DNA of 37,490 nucleotides from an uncultured Candidatus Melainabacteria bacterium (GTDB taxonomy: Bacteria; Cyanobacteriota; Vampirovibrionia; Gastranaerophilales; Gastranaerophilaceae): positions 1 through 37,490 of the forward strand of contig CAKUTL010000012.1 in the NCBI GenBank assembly GCA_934692295.1. The letters are read 5' to 3'. The notes beneath the pieces were generated by a model that saw only the letters and a list, made by a program, of their open reading frames with translations, was not told the DNA's origin and ran no database searches. The number at the start of each line of letters is the position of its first letter. Position 1 is the stretch's first letter. Positions 15,611-22,830 of the stretch are shown piece after piece. Made by a program: the position numbers and the translations under genes.

Positions 15611-16945
15611 ATGAAAAGAAAACCAACAGTAGCAATAGTAGGAAGACCAAATGTCGGAAAATCAACTTTCGTTAACCGTTTAATCGGGGCGAGAAATTCT
15701 ATCGTGCATGATATGCCTGGTGTTACCAGAGATAGGATTTATTTTGATGTTGAATGGCAAAACAAGGGTTTCACTGTTATTGATACGGGGGGTATTATCC
15801 CTGGGGATGGGGATGATATTATGGTTTCTATTTTTGATCAAGCAAGATTGGCTTGTGAAGAAGCTGATAAAATTATTTTCCTTGTTGACGGAAAAGAAGG
15901 TATCAATCCTGTAGATTATGATATTGCAAATATTTTGCGACAGTCAGGTAAACCGATTTTTTTAGCTGTAAATAAGTGTGATAATCCGGATTCCCTGCTT
16001 ATGACAAGTGATTTTTATTCTTTGTCTGTTGGTGATCCTATCGGAATTTCTGCATTACACGGTTCCGGTGGTGTTGGAGATTTGTTGGATGTTGTAACAA
16101 AAGATTTTGAAGAAACAGAAGAAGAAGAAAAAGATGGTCGCATAAGAATTGCGATTGTTGGTCGTCCGAATGCCGGAAAATCTTCTATCGTCAATTCTTT
16201 ATTGAATACTCAAAGAGTTATTGTTTCTGATGTTTCTGGTACTACAAGAGATAGTATTGACAGTTTTATTACATATAACGATAAAGAGTTTGTTATCGTC
16301 GATACTGCGGGTATTAGAAAAAAATCTAAAGTTGACTATGGCGTTGAAAAATTTGCCGTAGATAGGGCAATTCGTTCAATTAGAGAATGTGATGTTGCGG
16401 TTCTTGTAATTGATGCAAAAGAAGGTATTTCTGATCAGGATAAAAAGATTTCCTCTATCATTACTGAATCTGGAAAAGGGATTATTGTTGCAATCAACAA
16501 ATGGGATTTGATTGAGGATAAAAAAGCTAATACAATCAACAAGTTTGAACAAGAACTTGCAAAAGATATTCCATTTTTGAGTTATGCTCCGAAAATTTTT
16601 ATTAGTGCATTAACAAAACAAAGACTTGGTCAAATTTTTGACAAGAGTGTAGAAGTTTATGAACAATGCGTTAAACGTGTTTCTACAGGCTTGTTGAACA
16701 AAGTTATAAATGAAGCATATGCTCTTAACCCTCCTACAAGTTTCAAGGGTAAGAGATTAAAAGTTTTATACACAACTCAGGCTGCTATCCAGCCTCCAAC
16801 ATTTGTTTTGTTTGTGAATAATGAAGAATTGTTGAAAGACAGCTACAAAAGATATTTGGAAAACAAATTACGTGAAGCATTTGGTTTCTTTGGAACACCA
16901 ATTAGAATTTCTGTACGTGAACGTAAAGAAAAAGGCAGAAAATAA
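15611..16945 (+). CDS. der: Ribosome-assembly GTPase Der (EngA)
   Basis: Double-GTPase needed for 50S subunit biogenesis. It is 444 aa, usual length. First G domain: P-loop GRPNVGKS (11-18), DTGG, NKCD. Second G domain: GRPNAGKS (184-191), DTAG, NKWD. A C-terminal KH-like domain (about 350-435) includes PTSFKGKRLKVLYTTQ and FFGTPIRISVR. The two G domains are joined by an acidic linker (FEETEEEEKDGR). The stop lies two bases from the stop of the convergent WYL gene and no terminator is visible between them, so antisense overlap of the two transcripts is likely. Confidence 0.98.
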   Translation: MKRKPTVAIVGRPNVGKSTFVNRLIGARNSIVHDMPGVTRDRIYFDVEWQNKGFTVIDTGGIIPGDGDDIMVSIFDQARLACEEADKIIFLVDGKEGINPVDYDIANILRQSGKPIFLAVNKCDNPDSLLMTSDFYSLSVGDPIGISALHGSGGVGDLLDVVTKDFEETEEEEKDGRIRIAIVGRPNAGKSSIVNSLLNTQRVIVSDVSGTTRDSIDSFITYNDKEFVIVDTAGIRKKSKVDYGVEKFAVDRAIRSIRECDVAVLVIDAKEGISDQDKKISSIITESGKGIIVAINKWDLIEDKKANTINKFEQELAKDIPFLSYAPKIFISALTKQRLGQIFDKSVEVYEQCVKRVSTGLLNKVINEAYALNPPTSFKGKRLKVLYTTQAAIQPPTFVLFVNNEELLKDSYKRYLENKLREAFGFFGTPIRISVRERKEKGRK

Positions 16946-16946
16946 A

Positions 16947-17876
16947 CTAATTTTCATCTTTGTATTGTTCAAGAGTTTTGTTAATTTGCTCAAGCATCTT
17001 TATTCTGAGATGTTTTGGTGAAATTATTTCGCAGTTGAAAGAATATCGCATAAGTCTTTTTAGCAAAATATCAAACGGTTCGTTTTTGTTGATAATTGTC
17101 AGGTTTCCGTCTTTATCATAGCCGTCGGAGTATTCATTTTCTTTGATTTTGTATGTTTTAGCTAATCGATTTTTCAATTTATAAACAACTGTTGTTGTGA
17201 GTTCTGTTGAATTTGCGATTTGTGGTTGTTTAGAAATTGTTAAAATATTTGTAATCGGGATATTTATGTTTTCATGACTAATAGGGTCATATACTTTTAA
17301 AAATGCTCCTTCCGGTTCGTAGATTATTTCTTTTGGGGTGCATTTACATTTAACTTCTTCATTATTTTTCAGATAAATTATTACGGCAACAAAATTTTCT
17401 TTACAGATTTGCTTGCAGTAATCGATTTTTTCTTCAAGGTTTGAATAAAAGAATGAAAAATTATAATTTTTTGAGATATTTTTTAGCTTATTTTTATGAC
17501 TTTCATCCATTCTGAAATTCAATTCCTGCAATAGTTTTCGGATATTTTGAGATATATCTTTATCTGGAAAATTTTCAGATAATTTTGTTAAAATTCCGAT
17601 GGAAATTAAATCGTCGTTGGAAAATGGAATTGAATATAATCCGTTTTTCAGGATAAATTTGTTGTTTTCTTTTACGACATTTAGTCCGAAAACTTTTAGA
17701 GTGTTTAAATATTTATTTAGAATAACTTGAATATTATTCGTTGTTTGATCTTCATTAAAATCATCTATAAAAATGTCTATAACACTTTGATAGTCGGCTT
17801 TATCCTCATATAAAAGTTTTATAAGTTTGAATATTTTTATACATCCGTCATTCAATTTTTGGTTATCTTTCTTCAA
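16947..17876 (-). CDS. WYL-domain transcriptional regulator, second of a tandem pair
   Basis: A 309-aa protein with an N-terminal winged-helix-like region (about 1-75), a helical middle and a WYL-type domain (about 155-235: NFVAVIIYLKNNEEVKCKCT, then PKEIIYEPEGAFLKVYDP). A C-terminal extension (about 240-309) is the usual WCX-like region. WYL domains bind nucleic acid or small ligands and often control DNA-damage or defence genes. The start overlaps the previous gene by 14 nt, so the two are co-transcribed and probably form a heteromeric regulator like PafB/PafC; that is inference. Strict Trp-Tyr-Leu residues are not all present. Confidence 0.72.
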   Translation of the reverse strand: MKKDNQKLNDGCIKIFKLIKLLYEDKADYQSVIDIFIDDFNEDQTTNNIQVILNKYLNTLKVFGLNVVKENNKFILKNGLYSIPFSNDDLISIGILTKLSENFPDKDISQNIRKLLQELNFRMDESHKNKLKNISKNYNFSFFYSNLEEKIDYCKQICKENFVAVIIYLKNNEEVKCKCTPKEIIYEPEGAFLKVYDPISHENINIPITNILTISKQPQIANSTELTTTVVYKLKNRLAKTYKIKENEYSDGYDKDGNLTIINKNEPFDILLKRLMRYSFNCEIISPKHLRIKMLEQINKTLEQYKDEN

Positions 17877-18807
17877 GGTAACCTTCTTTCATTTTTGTTA
17901 AATTTTCAATGAGTTCCTTTTTAAATTCTTGAGGATATAGAACTTTGCAATTTGGAGATAATGACATAATCCTTTGCATAATATCAAATTTGTTTGGAGA
18001 AGATATTTCTATTTGCATTTTTTCAGAATTTTTATCAATAATTTTTTCGTTATTTTGAAGTTCAAAATGCTCATTGGGCATGGTCTGAAATTCATAACCT
18101 ATGGTATATACAGGAATTTTCAATTCTGATTTTTTGAGATTAATTCCGGCAATTTTTATTATTCTTGAAACTAAAAAACTTGAATAATTTTGGTATTCTG
18201 AATTGAAACCGTAAACGTATAATTTCCCGTTCATGACTTCCAATTTGTCTATAATTATATTGATATTTTTCTTTCTGGAATTTAATGAATTGTAAAAGAT
18301 AATTATTTCATTGTTTGAGCCTGAATAGGTCATCAAATCACGGATTATAGAGGGATTAATGTCATGTAGTGGTGAAATATTTTTTAGTTTTGTTTTTAAA
18401 TCTTCATTGGTAATATAATTTGAAAATTTATCAAAAAATTTTTGTAAAGATAACAAATCTGAAATTTCAATTGATTTATAAATTGCTTTAAAGACTTTCA
18501 AAATACTTTCTGCTTGTTTTTTTGTGATTTTTAATTCAAAAGGGTGCGAATCTATTGAATAGCGTGTGATTCCATCTTTTGTAAATCTGGAGATTTTACA
18601 GCCGGATTTTCTGAGCGAATTTAAGTAAATCCTAAGCGTATCAATAGATACAGACTCATGCAAATACTCATGATTTTCGATTGCTGTTCTTAATTCCTGA
18701 TAGGATTTAGGTCCGTCTAATAGTAGTGAAAATATGATTATAGACTTAAATCCGGTAAAAGACATCAGATTATATGTAACTCTGTTTGTTTTAAGAAATT
18801 CTTTCAT
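17863..18807 (-). CDS. WYL-domain transcriptional regulator, first of a tandem pair
   Basis: A 314-aa protein. Residues 15-75 look like an HTH (IIIFSLLLDGPKSYQELRTA, then SIDTLRIYLNSLRKSGCKI), followed by FTKDGITRYSID as a wing. The middle is helical. A WYL-like domain covers about 165-240 (NEIIIFYNSLNSRKKNINII, then DKLEVMNGKLYVYGFNSEYQ), and a C-terminal domain follows (SSPNKFDIMQRIMSLSPNCK). It shares architecture and low similarity with its downstream partner, suggesting an old tandem duplication. The 600 nt upstream has no gene and holds the candidate RNA on the opposite strand. Confidence 0.72.
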   Translation of the reverse strand: MKEFLKTNRVTYNLMSFTGFKSIIIFSLLLDGPKSYQELRTAIENHEYLHESVSIDTLRIYLNSLRKSGCKISRFTKDGITRYSIDSHPFELKITKKQAESILKVFKAIYKSIEISDLLSLQKFFDKFSNYITNEDLKTKLKNISPLHDINPSIIRDLMTYSGSNNEIIIFYNSLNSRKKNINIIIDKLEVMNGKLYVYGFNSEYQNYSSFLVSRIIKIAGINLKKSELKIPVYTIGYEFQTMPNEHFELQNNEKIIDKNSEKMQIEISSPNKFDIMQRIMSLSPNCKVLYPQEFKKELIENLTKMKEGYLEER

Positions 18808-19040
18808 AATCTTTTTTTATTTTACCTCAAATTCAATCTATCACAAACTTTCAGGATTTTCTAATACTTATTTTTACCATGCTCCATGCTTTATTTGTAA
18901 TTCTTATTTGTCAAATAATTTTTGCTTAAATTTTTACATGATTTAATTAAGTTTTCTTCATTAAGAAATGATAATTTGAATTTTTTCTTACGCTTTCAAG
19001 GGGCATGGTCAAATGTAAAAATTTTATACAAATTTTTTAC

Positions 19041-19402
19041 TTGTAATAACTCAAAATTAGGTCTAAAGTTATAAACATAGAAAGCCGAATTAAAATCATA
19101 TGGCTACCAGAAAAGTGGAAGGAAAAATTAAATAACACGTTACATAAAATGTAATTTGGGAAGTAGTTGGACAGAAGATTAGAAACAGAGGTGATGGCAA
19201 AGTAGTCCACAAGGGAAAAGAGATTTATTGAGGTACAGTATAGGTAAACTGTTCAGATTAGGGATATTTTTTTAGTTTACATCTTAAGAATAAATAATTA
19301 TATATCTAGTTTATTAAGGGAGTAAGTTAAAGACTTAAGAAGAGAGTAAGGATAGTTGTAAACTTTTAATTAGCTTGTACTTGATTAAGTATAAGCTTTT
19401 TT
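19041..19402 (+). ncRNA. Candidate structured leader RNA before anmK
   Basis: A non-coding stretch with a plausible TTGTAA-N17-TAAAGT promoter (19041-19069) and an intrinsic terminator (19372-19402) ending 14 nt before the anmK start. Within it, AGTTTAC (19274-19280) can pair either with GTAAACT at 19244-19250 or with GTAAACT at 19358-19364, and there is a TTACAT/ATGTAA hairpin near 19140. No long ORF exists. It is either an independent small RNA or a switch/attenuator for anmK. No known RNA family was recognised. Confidence 0.4.
19372..19402 (+). terminator. Intrinsic terminator just before anmK
   Basis: 11-bp stem AGCTTGTACTT against AAGTATAAGCT (one G-U pair on the plus strand), loop GATT, followed by TTTTT. 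It ends 14 nt before the anmK ATG with the GTGAGG ribosome site in between, a layout typical of attenuators. Confidence 0.75.
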
Positions 19403-19415
19403 ATATAGTGAGGTT

Positions 19416-20543
19416 ATGGAAGAGTTAGAGCCAAAAAGAGTTATAGCGTTGATGTCAGGAACGTCTTGCGACAGTATAGATGCGGGACTTTGCGAAGTTT
19501 TTCCTGATATGTCTGTAAAATTAATCAAAGGTATAAATTATAAATACCCGACGCATATTCAATCAAAAATTTTTCAAATTTTTAGAGGAGAAGCATCTGT
19601 TAAAGATATTTGTATGATGAATTTTGCAATCGGAAAATGTTTTGCTGATGCCTCAAAAGTTTTGATAGAAGAGTTTGGTAAACCTGATTTTATTTCAAGC
19701 CATGGGCAGACAATTTATCATTACCCGTTTGATGAAAAAATTGATGATGTTAGTTTAAAAAGTACTCTTCAAATTGGTGAAAGTTCTGTTATCTCTCAAG
19801 AAACAGGATGTATGACTATTTCAAATTTCCGAGAAGCTGATATTGCTCAAGGTGGGCAAGGAGCTCCACTGGTTTGTTTTGCAGATGAAAAATGGTTTAA
19901 AAAACGAGGTAAGAATTTTGCAATCCAAAATATTGGTGGAATTTCTAATGTAACTGTTGTTTCTCAAGATTTTGAAACCTTTGGTTTTGATACAGGTTTA
20001 GGCAATATTATGATTGACTATTGCATGAATAAATATTTCCAAAAACCTTATGATAAAGATGGTGAAGTTGCCAAAAGCGGGGTTGTATCTGATTCTTGGC
20101 TCGATTGTTTGCTGCAAGATGAATATTATTTACTAGAACCTCCCAAATCTACAGGAAGAGAATATTTTTCTGCTAAGTATATCGAAAATGCTCTTAAATT
20201 TGGACCGGAAGAGCCTAGAGATATTATTGCAACCGTTACGGCATTGACGGCAAAAACGATTGCTCAAAGCTGGGAAAGATTTATTTATCCGAATGTTGGA
20301 ATTCATGAAGCTGTTATTTGTGGTGGTGGTGCATATAACCCTGCATTGATGGGATTTTTGAGAACATATTTGCCATCTTATATTGATTTGAAGACTTGCG
20401 AAGACTATGGAATTTCAAATAATTTTAAGGAAGTAATGGCGTTTGCACTTTTGGGATATTGTACATATTATGGAATTCCGAATAATTTACCTTGCTGCAC
20501 AGGTGCCAAAAAACGTGTTGTAATGGGTAAAATTTCGTATTGA
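19416..20543 (+). CDS. anmK: Anhydro-N-acetylmuramic acid kinase
   Basis: Phosphorylates and opens 1,6-anhydro-MurNAc to MurNAc-6-phosphate in peptidoglycan recycling. It is 375 aa. The ASKHA kinase fold is shown by LMSGTSCDSIDAGL (12-25; Cys18 where many have Leu), SSHGQTIYH, a TISNFREADIAQGGQGAPLV segment, NIGGISNVT, GFDTGLGNIMID and VICGGGAYNPALM. GTGAGG seven bases upstream is the ribosome site. It follows the candidate leader RNA and terminator, so expression may be set by readthrough. No murQ or other recycling gene is adjacent. Confidence 0.96.
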   Translation: MEELEPKRVIALMSGTSCDSIDAGLCEVFPDMSVKLIKGINYKYPTHIQSKIFQIFRGEASVKDICMMNFAIGKCFADASKVLIEEFGKPDFISSHGQTIYHYPFDEKIDDVSLKSTLQIGESSVISQETGCMTISNFREADIAQGGQGAPLVCFADEKWFKKRGKNFAIQNIGGISNVTVVSQDFETFGFDTGLGNIMIDYCMNKYFQKPYDKDGEVAKSGVVSDSWLDCLLQDEYYLLEPPKSTGREYFSAKYIENALKFGPEEPRDIIATVTALTAKTIAQSWERFIYPNVGIHEAVICGGGAYNPALMGFLRTYLPSYIDLKTCEDYGISNNFKEVMAFALLGYCTYYGIPNNLPCCTGAKKRVVMGKISY

Positions 20544-20849
20544 TTAATAAGGGAAAAGGAATAAAGTCTATAAGTCAATAAGTTCATAATAGAAGGCTTT
20601 AAGATATATGGCACTAAGGCACTAAGTTCTTTATGTCTGTCATTATGTAGGTTGGGTTTTCTAACCCAACGTTTAGCTGTCATTCTGAGGGGTAAAGTGT
20701 TGAATTAGTAAGAGATTTTGTAAATGTACCTGAAGAATCTCCTTAAAAGTTTTCCCTCTCCTTGGGGAGAGGGGGTAAGGGAGAGGGGTTGAACTAAACT
20801 TGTTTGGCAAGAGATCCTTCGCTTTGCTCAGGATGACAAAATTCGTACT
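20544..20849. repeat. Repeat block between anmK and pilin A, left part
   Basis: About 300 bp without a gene. It contains the GTCTATAAGTCAATAAGTTC..GGCACTAAG..CTTTATG family (about 20564-20640), the GGTTGGGTTTTCTAACCCAAC hairpin (20650-20670), a TCATTCTGAGG..GAAGAATCTCC unit (about 20681-20742) and a CCTCTCC unit (about 20752-20790). The first two are inverted relative to copies on the far side of pilin A (22329-22490). Confidence 0.7.
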
Positions 20850-21063
20850 GTCATTCCGAACTTTACAAAGCGAACCGTTGAGCTGTGGCGAAACGTGTGA
20901 GTCCGTATGCGTCGGCGTAGCCGTTAGCTGTTTCGGAATCTCTATCCGAACGCCTAAGCTAGAGATCCTGAAACGGTCTTGGATTATTGGCGGGTCGGCT
21001 GGCTCAACGCAACCCTTCCCTAGACGAGCTTCGCTCTTGCCAAAATCCGCAGTTCAGGATGAC
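20850..21063. repeat. Cloverleaf repeat with both side loops expanded
   Basis: 214-nt version of the 73-nt cloverleaf repeat. Outer GTCAT/ATGAC arms and the ATCTCTA/TAGAGAT stem are kept. The first hairpin loop carries about 66 extra nt (from ACAAAGCGAACCG to GCCGTTAGCTG). The second carries about 75 extra nt, themselves able to fold (GGATT..TTGGC against GCCAA..AATCC). The second insert matches the one at 32387-32534. Confidence 0.75.
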
Positions 21064-21099
21064 CATCCAGTTTAATTATTTTCTCAAAATTGAATGAAT

Positions 21100-21216
21100 T
21101 GTAACAAAATGTAAATCGACTATTCAAATCCCTGAAACCCAATTATAATGTCCTATATGATATGATATGATATGATGTGAGGGTCAGTGTACACCGAGTA
21201 GTAAAATCTTTATAAT
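21100..21216 (+). promoter_or_regulatory. Launch-module promoter of pilin A
   Basis: TGTAACAAAATGTAAA direct repeat (21100-21115), 28-nt gap, TATAAT (21144-21149), four ATATG units (21155-21174) plus a variant ATGTG, then a second TATAAT (21211-21216) six bases before the ATG with TGTACA 17 bp upstream of it. There is no Shine-Dalgarno. Confidence 0.7.
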
Positions 21217-21222
21217 TTTCTT

Positions 21223-21900
21223 ATGAAGATTTTGAAAAACAGAGCATTTACACTTGCGGAAGTCCTTATCACACTTGGAATAATCGGTGTTGTTGCTGCA
21301 ATTACTATTCCGTCTTTAATTACTGATTGCAAGGCGATAATTTTACGCTCTCAATTTCAAAAGGCTTATGCTAAAGTTCAACTGGTTCATCGTCAGATGG
21401 TTGCGAATGACGAGTATTGGACTCCGGAGATTGCACAATCTGATGTCAACTATTATAGAGCGTTCCCTGGAATGATTGCCAAGTATATTGCTGGTGCTCG
21501 CTCTTCAAGTGATTCATTTGGTGGAAATGGTAATATTCAAAAGAATTTTAAAAGTTTGGGTTATACAGATATGAATGGGAACGTTACATCGCTTATTCTT
21601 TGGTATACGGATGATGGATATGTTGAATTTCCAAATTCTGAAATTTGGTGGATTGATAATGGAAATGGACAACAGGCTATCACTGTTGATATAAATGGGT
21701 ACAAAAACAAGCCCAATAAATGGGGTTATGATTTATTTTCGTTCTTTTATGATGAAGAAAAAGGTACATTTGTTCCTGATACCAAGGGGGATTGTAACAA
21801 TATTAAGTCTTCTTGGGGGTATAACGGACGTTCATGTGCTTCAAAAGCCGCAAAAGACCCAGATTATTTTAAAAAATTGTTGAGAAAACAGAAAGTATAA
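21223..21900 (+). CDS. Type IV pilin-like (pseudopilin) protein A
   Basis: Prepilin-like exported protein, 225 aa. The signal is MKILKNRA before FTLAEVLITLGIIGVVAA; a prepilin peptidase would cut after Ala8 (Ala instead of the usual Gly), leaving Phe1 and the conserved Glu5. The hydrophobic N-terminal helix would insert in the membrane or polymerise. The body is aromatic and Asn/Gly-rich with the family motif VDINGYKNKPNKWGYDLFSF (about 157-176) and Cys residues near the C-terminus that could form a disulfide. It shares promoter and signal with pilins B and C but not the body. The gene stands alone among repeats; no assembly ATPase or peptidase gene is nearby. Confidence 0.85.
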   Translation: MKILKNRAFTLAEVLITLGIIGVVAAITIPSLITDCKAIILRSQFQKAYAKVQLVHRQMVANDEYWTPEIAQSDVNYYRAFPGMIAKYIAGARSSSDSFGGNGNIQKNFKSLGYTDMNGNVTSLILWYTDDGYVEFPNSEIWWIDNGNGQQAITVDINGYKNKPNKWGYDLFSFFYDEEKGTFVPDTKGDCNNIKSSWGYNGRSCASKAAKDPDYFKKLLRKQKV

Positions 21901-22031
21901 TTACTGTCGCCTTTACTAAGTCGATATTGAAAGTCCGTCATTCTGAGGGGTAAACTGTTGAATTAGTAAGATTATTTAACAAATTTACCCGAAGAATCTC
22001 TGACTAGATGCCAATGTATTATATCCGTACT

Positions 22032-22104
22032 GTCATTCCGAATTTAGTTCGGAATCTCTATCTAAACGCCCAAGCTAGAGATCCTGAAATAAATTCAGGA
22101 TGAC
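22032..22104. repeat. Compact 73-nt cloverleaf DNA repeat
   Basis: Segments in order: GTCAT; hairpin TCCGAA/TTCGGA; ATCTCTA; a 15-nt loop; TAGAGAT; hairpin CCTGAA/TTCAGG; ATGAC. All four stems are perfect, giving a four-way junction. It is not a tRNA: no CCA-acceptor, T-loop or anticodon features, and the sequence recurs with different loops elsewhere. Confidence 0.85.
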
Positions 22105-22170
22105 ATTTGCGATTAGTTCTTTCCCTCTCCAATGGGAGAGGGAGTAAGGGAGAGGGTTTGAGAATTCCCC

Positions 22171-22280
22171 TGTTCACTTTTTCTTTTTTATTTCGATGAA
22201 AAAAGAAAAAGTAGAACCGAAAAAGAAAAACACGAATGACTAAATGGCTCGAGTTATCAGGGGCAACGCCCCCGAACCCC
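22171..22280 (+). repeat. 110-bp multi-hairpin element, copy 4
   Basis: Full-length copy with small substitutions (GACTAAATGG, GAGTTATC). Confidence 0.92.
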
Positions 22281-22591
22281 TATCCAAGTTACGTCATCCT
22301 ACTGCCTATCCCTCAGGATGACAGAGCTGAATGTTGGGTTAGAAAACCCAACCTACATCCTAGAGATCCTGAACCAAGTTCAGGATGACATAAAAACATA
22401 AAGACCTTAGTGCCTCAGTGCCATAATGCCTTAAAGCCTTTATCCTCTTATAAACTTATCACCTTATTGTCCTATAGACTTTTAATGAACTTATTTCCCT
22501 GTTCCTTATTCCCTTTTTCTCAAAAAAAAACACCCCCGCAAACCCTTACGCCCCAAGGATGTCAAGAGTTAAACTCCCCCAAGTGGCTAGT

Positions 22592-22617
22592 CGTATTTTT
22601 ACGTAGGTAAAAATACG
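22592..22617. other. Perfect 11-bp palindrome (operator or terminator hairpin)
   Basis: CGTATTTTTAC, loop GTAG, GTAAAAATACG. It lies just upstream of a predicted promoter (TTTACA 22622-22627, N18, TATATT 22646-22651). This sequence is not part of the repeat families seen elsewhere in the window, so it is a candidate operator. Confidence 0.5.
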
Positions 22618-22621
22618 GATG

Positions 22622-22760
22622 TTTACAAAATCTTGAATCATATGGTATATTAGAAACATCGGTTAAGGCTCACACCCGAGAGAAATAAAAACTCTTAAAA
22701 GTCTTAGACTTTTCGATGGTAAAGCTGTTTGCCGAGTTTGGTAGATTTTTCTGCATGGGA
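22622..22760 (+). ncRNA. Candidate short transcript upstream of the metalloprotease gene
   Basis: A TTTACA-N18-TATATT promoter would start a transcript near 22658. The segment holds an AAAAGTC/GACTTTT hairpin (22697-22713) and CATCGG/CGATGG pairing potential around it. It could be a small RNA or an early leader of the gene at 22831, which also has its own TATAAT box near 22799. No known RNA family was recognised. Confidence 0.3.
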
Positions 22761-22830
22761 AAAGTTGTTGAAGTAGCAAATTTTATTTTGTTTCTTGTTA
22801 TAATAGATATATAATAAGGTTAAAATAATA

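Larger units (their letters stand above)
21901..22560. repeat. Repeat block after pilin A
   Basis: About 650 bp of interspersed repeats: TCATTCTGAGGGG..CCCGAAGAATCTC unit (about 21938-22002); a compact cloverleaf (22032-22104); a CCTCTCC unit (22122-22160); hairpin element copy 4; a TCAGGATGACAG piece; the GGGTTAGAAAACCCAACC hairpin (22336-22354); then inverted relatives of the left-hand GGCACTAAG and GTCTATAAG sequences (to about 22505). A short ORF at 22410-22610 lies inside repeats and is not believed. Confidence 0.7.

Noticed and set aside
15611..18807. Defence island around the WYL regulators
   Set aside because: No nuclease, helicase, methylase or toxin gene is adjacent; flanking genes are housekeeping (der, anmK).
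19075..19402. RNase P RNA, 6S RNA or tmRNA in the gap before anmK
   Set aside because: No GAGGAAAGTCC-type motif, no tmRNA tag or tRNA-like ends, and no long 6S-like double helix could be found.
20800..21075. ORF of 91 codons upstream of pilin A
   Set aside because: It lies entirely in interspersed repeats including the expanded cloverleaf; frames stay open because these repeats are richer in GC.
21155..21179. Phase-variable promoter by ATATG slippage
   Set aside because: Unit number and total spacing are the same in all three pilin promoters; variation between copies would be expected. Kept only as a question for read-level data.
22032..22104. A 73-nt perfect cloverleaf suggestive of a tRNA gene
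   Set aside because: Stems are 5, 6, 7 and 6 bp but there is no GTTCRA T-loop, no anticodon-loop context and no acceptor pattern. The sequence recurs with other loops and inserts, so it is a palindromic repeat.
22655..22720. preQ1-I riboswitch-like pattern (GG..GCTCACACC..AAATAAAAACT)
   Set aside because: The GCTACACC core is not matched (extra base), the loop lengths do not fit and the downstream gene is a metalloprotease, not a queuosine gene.
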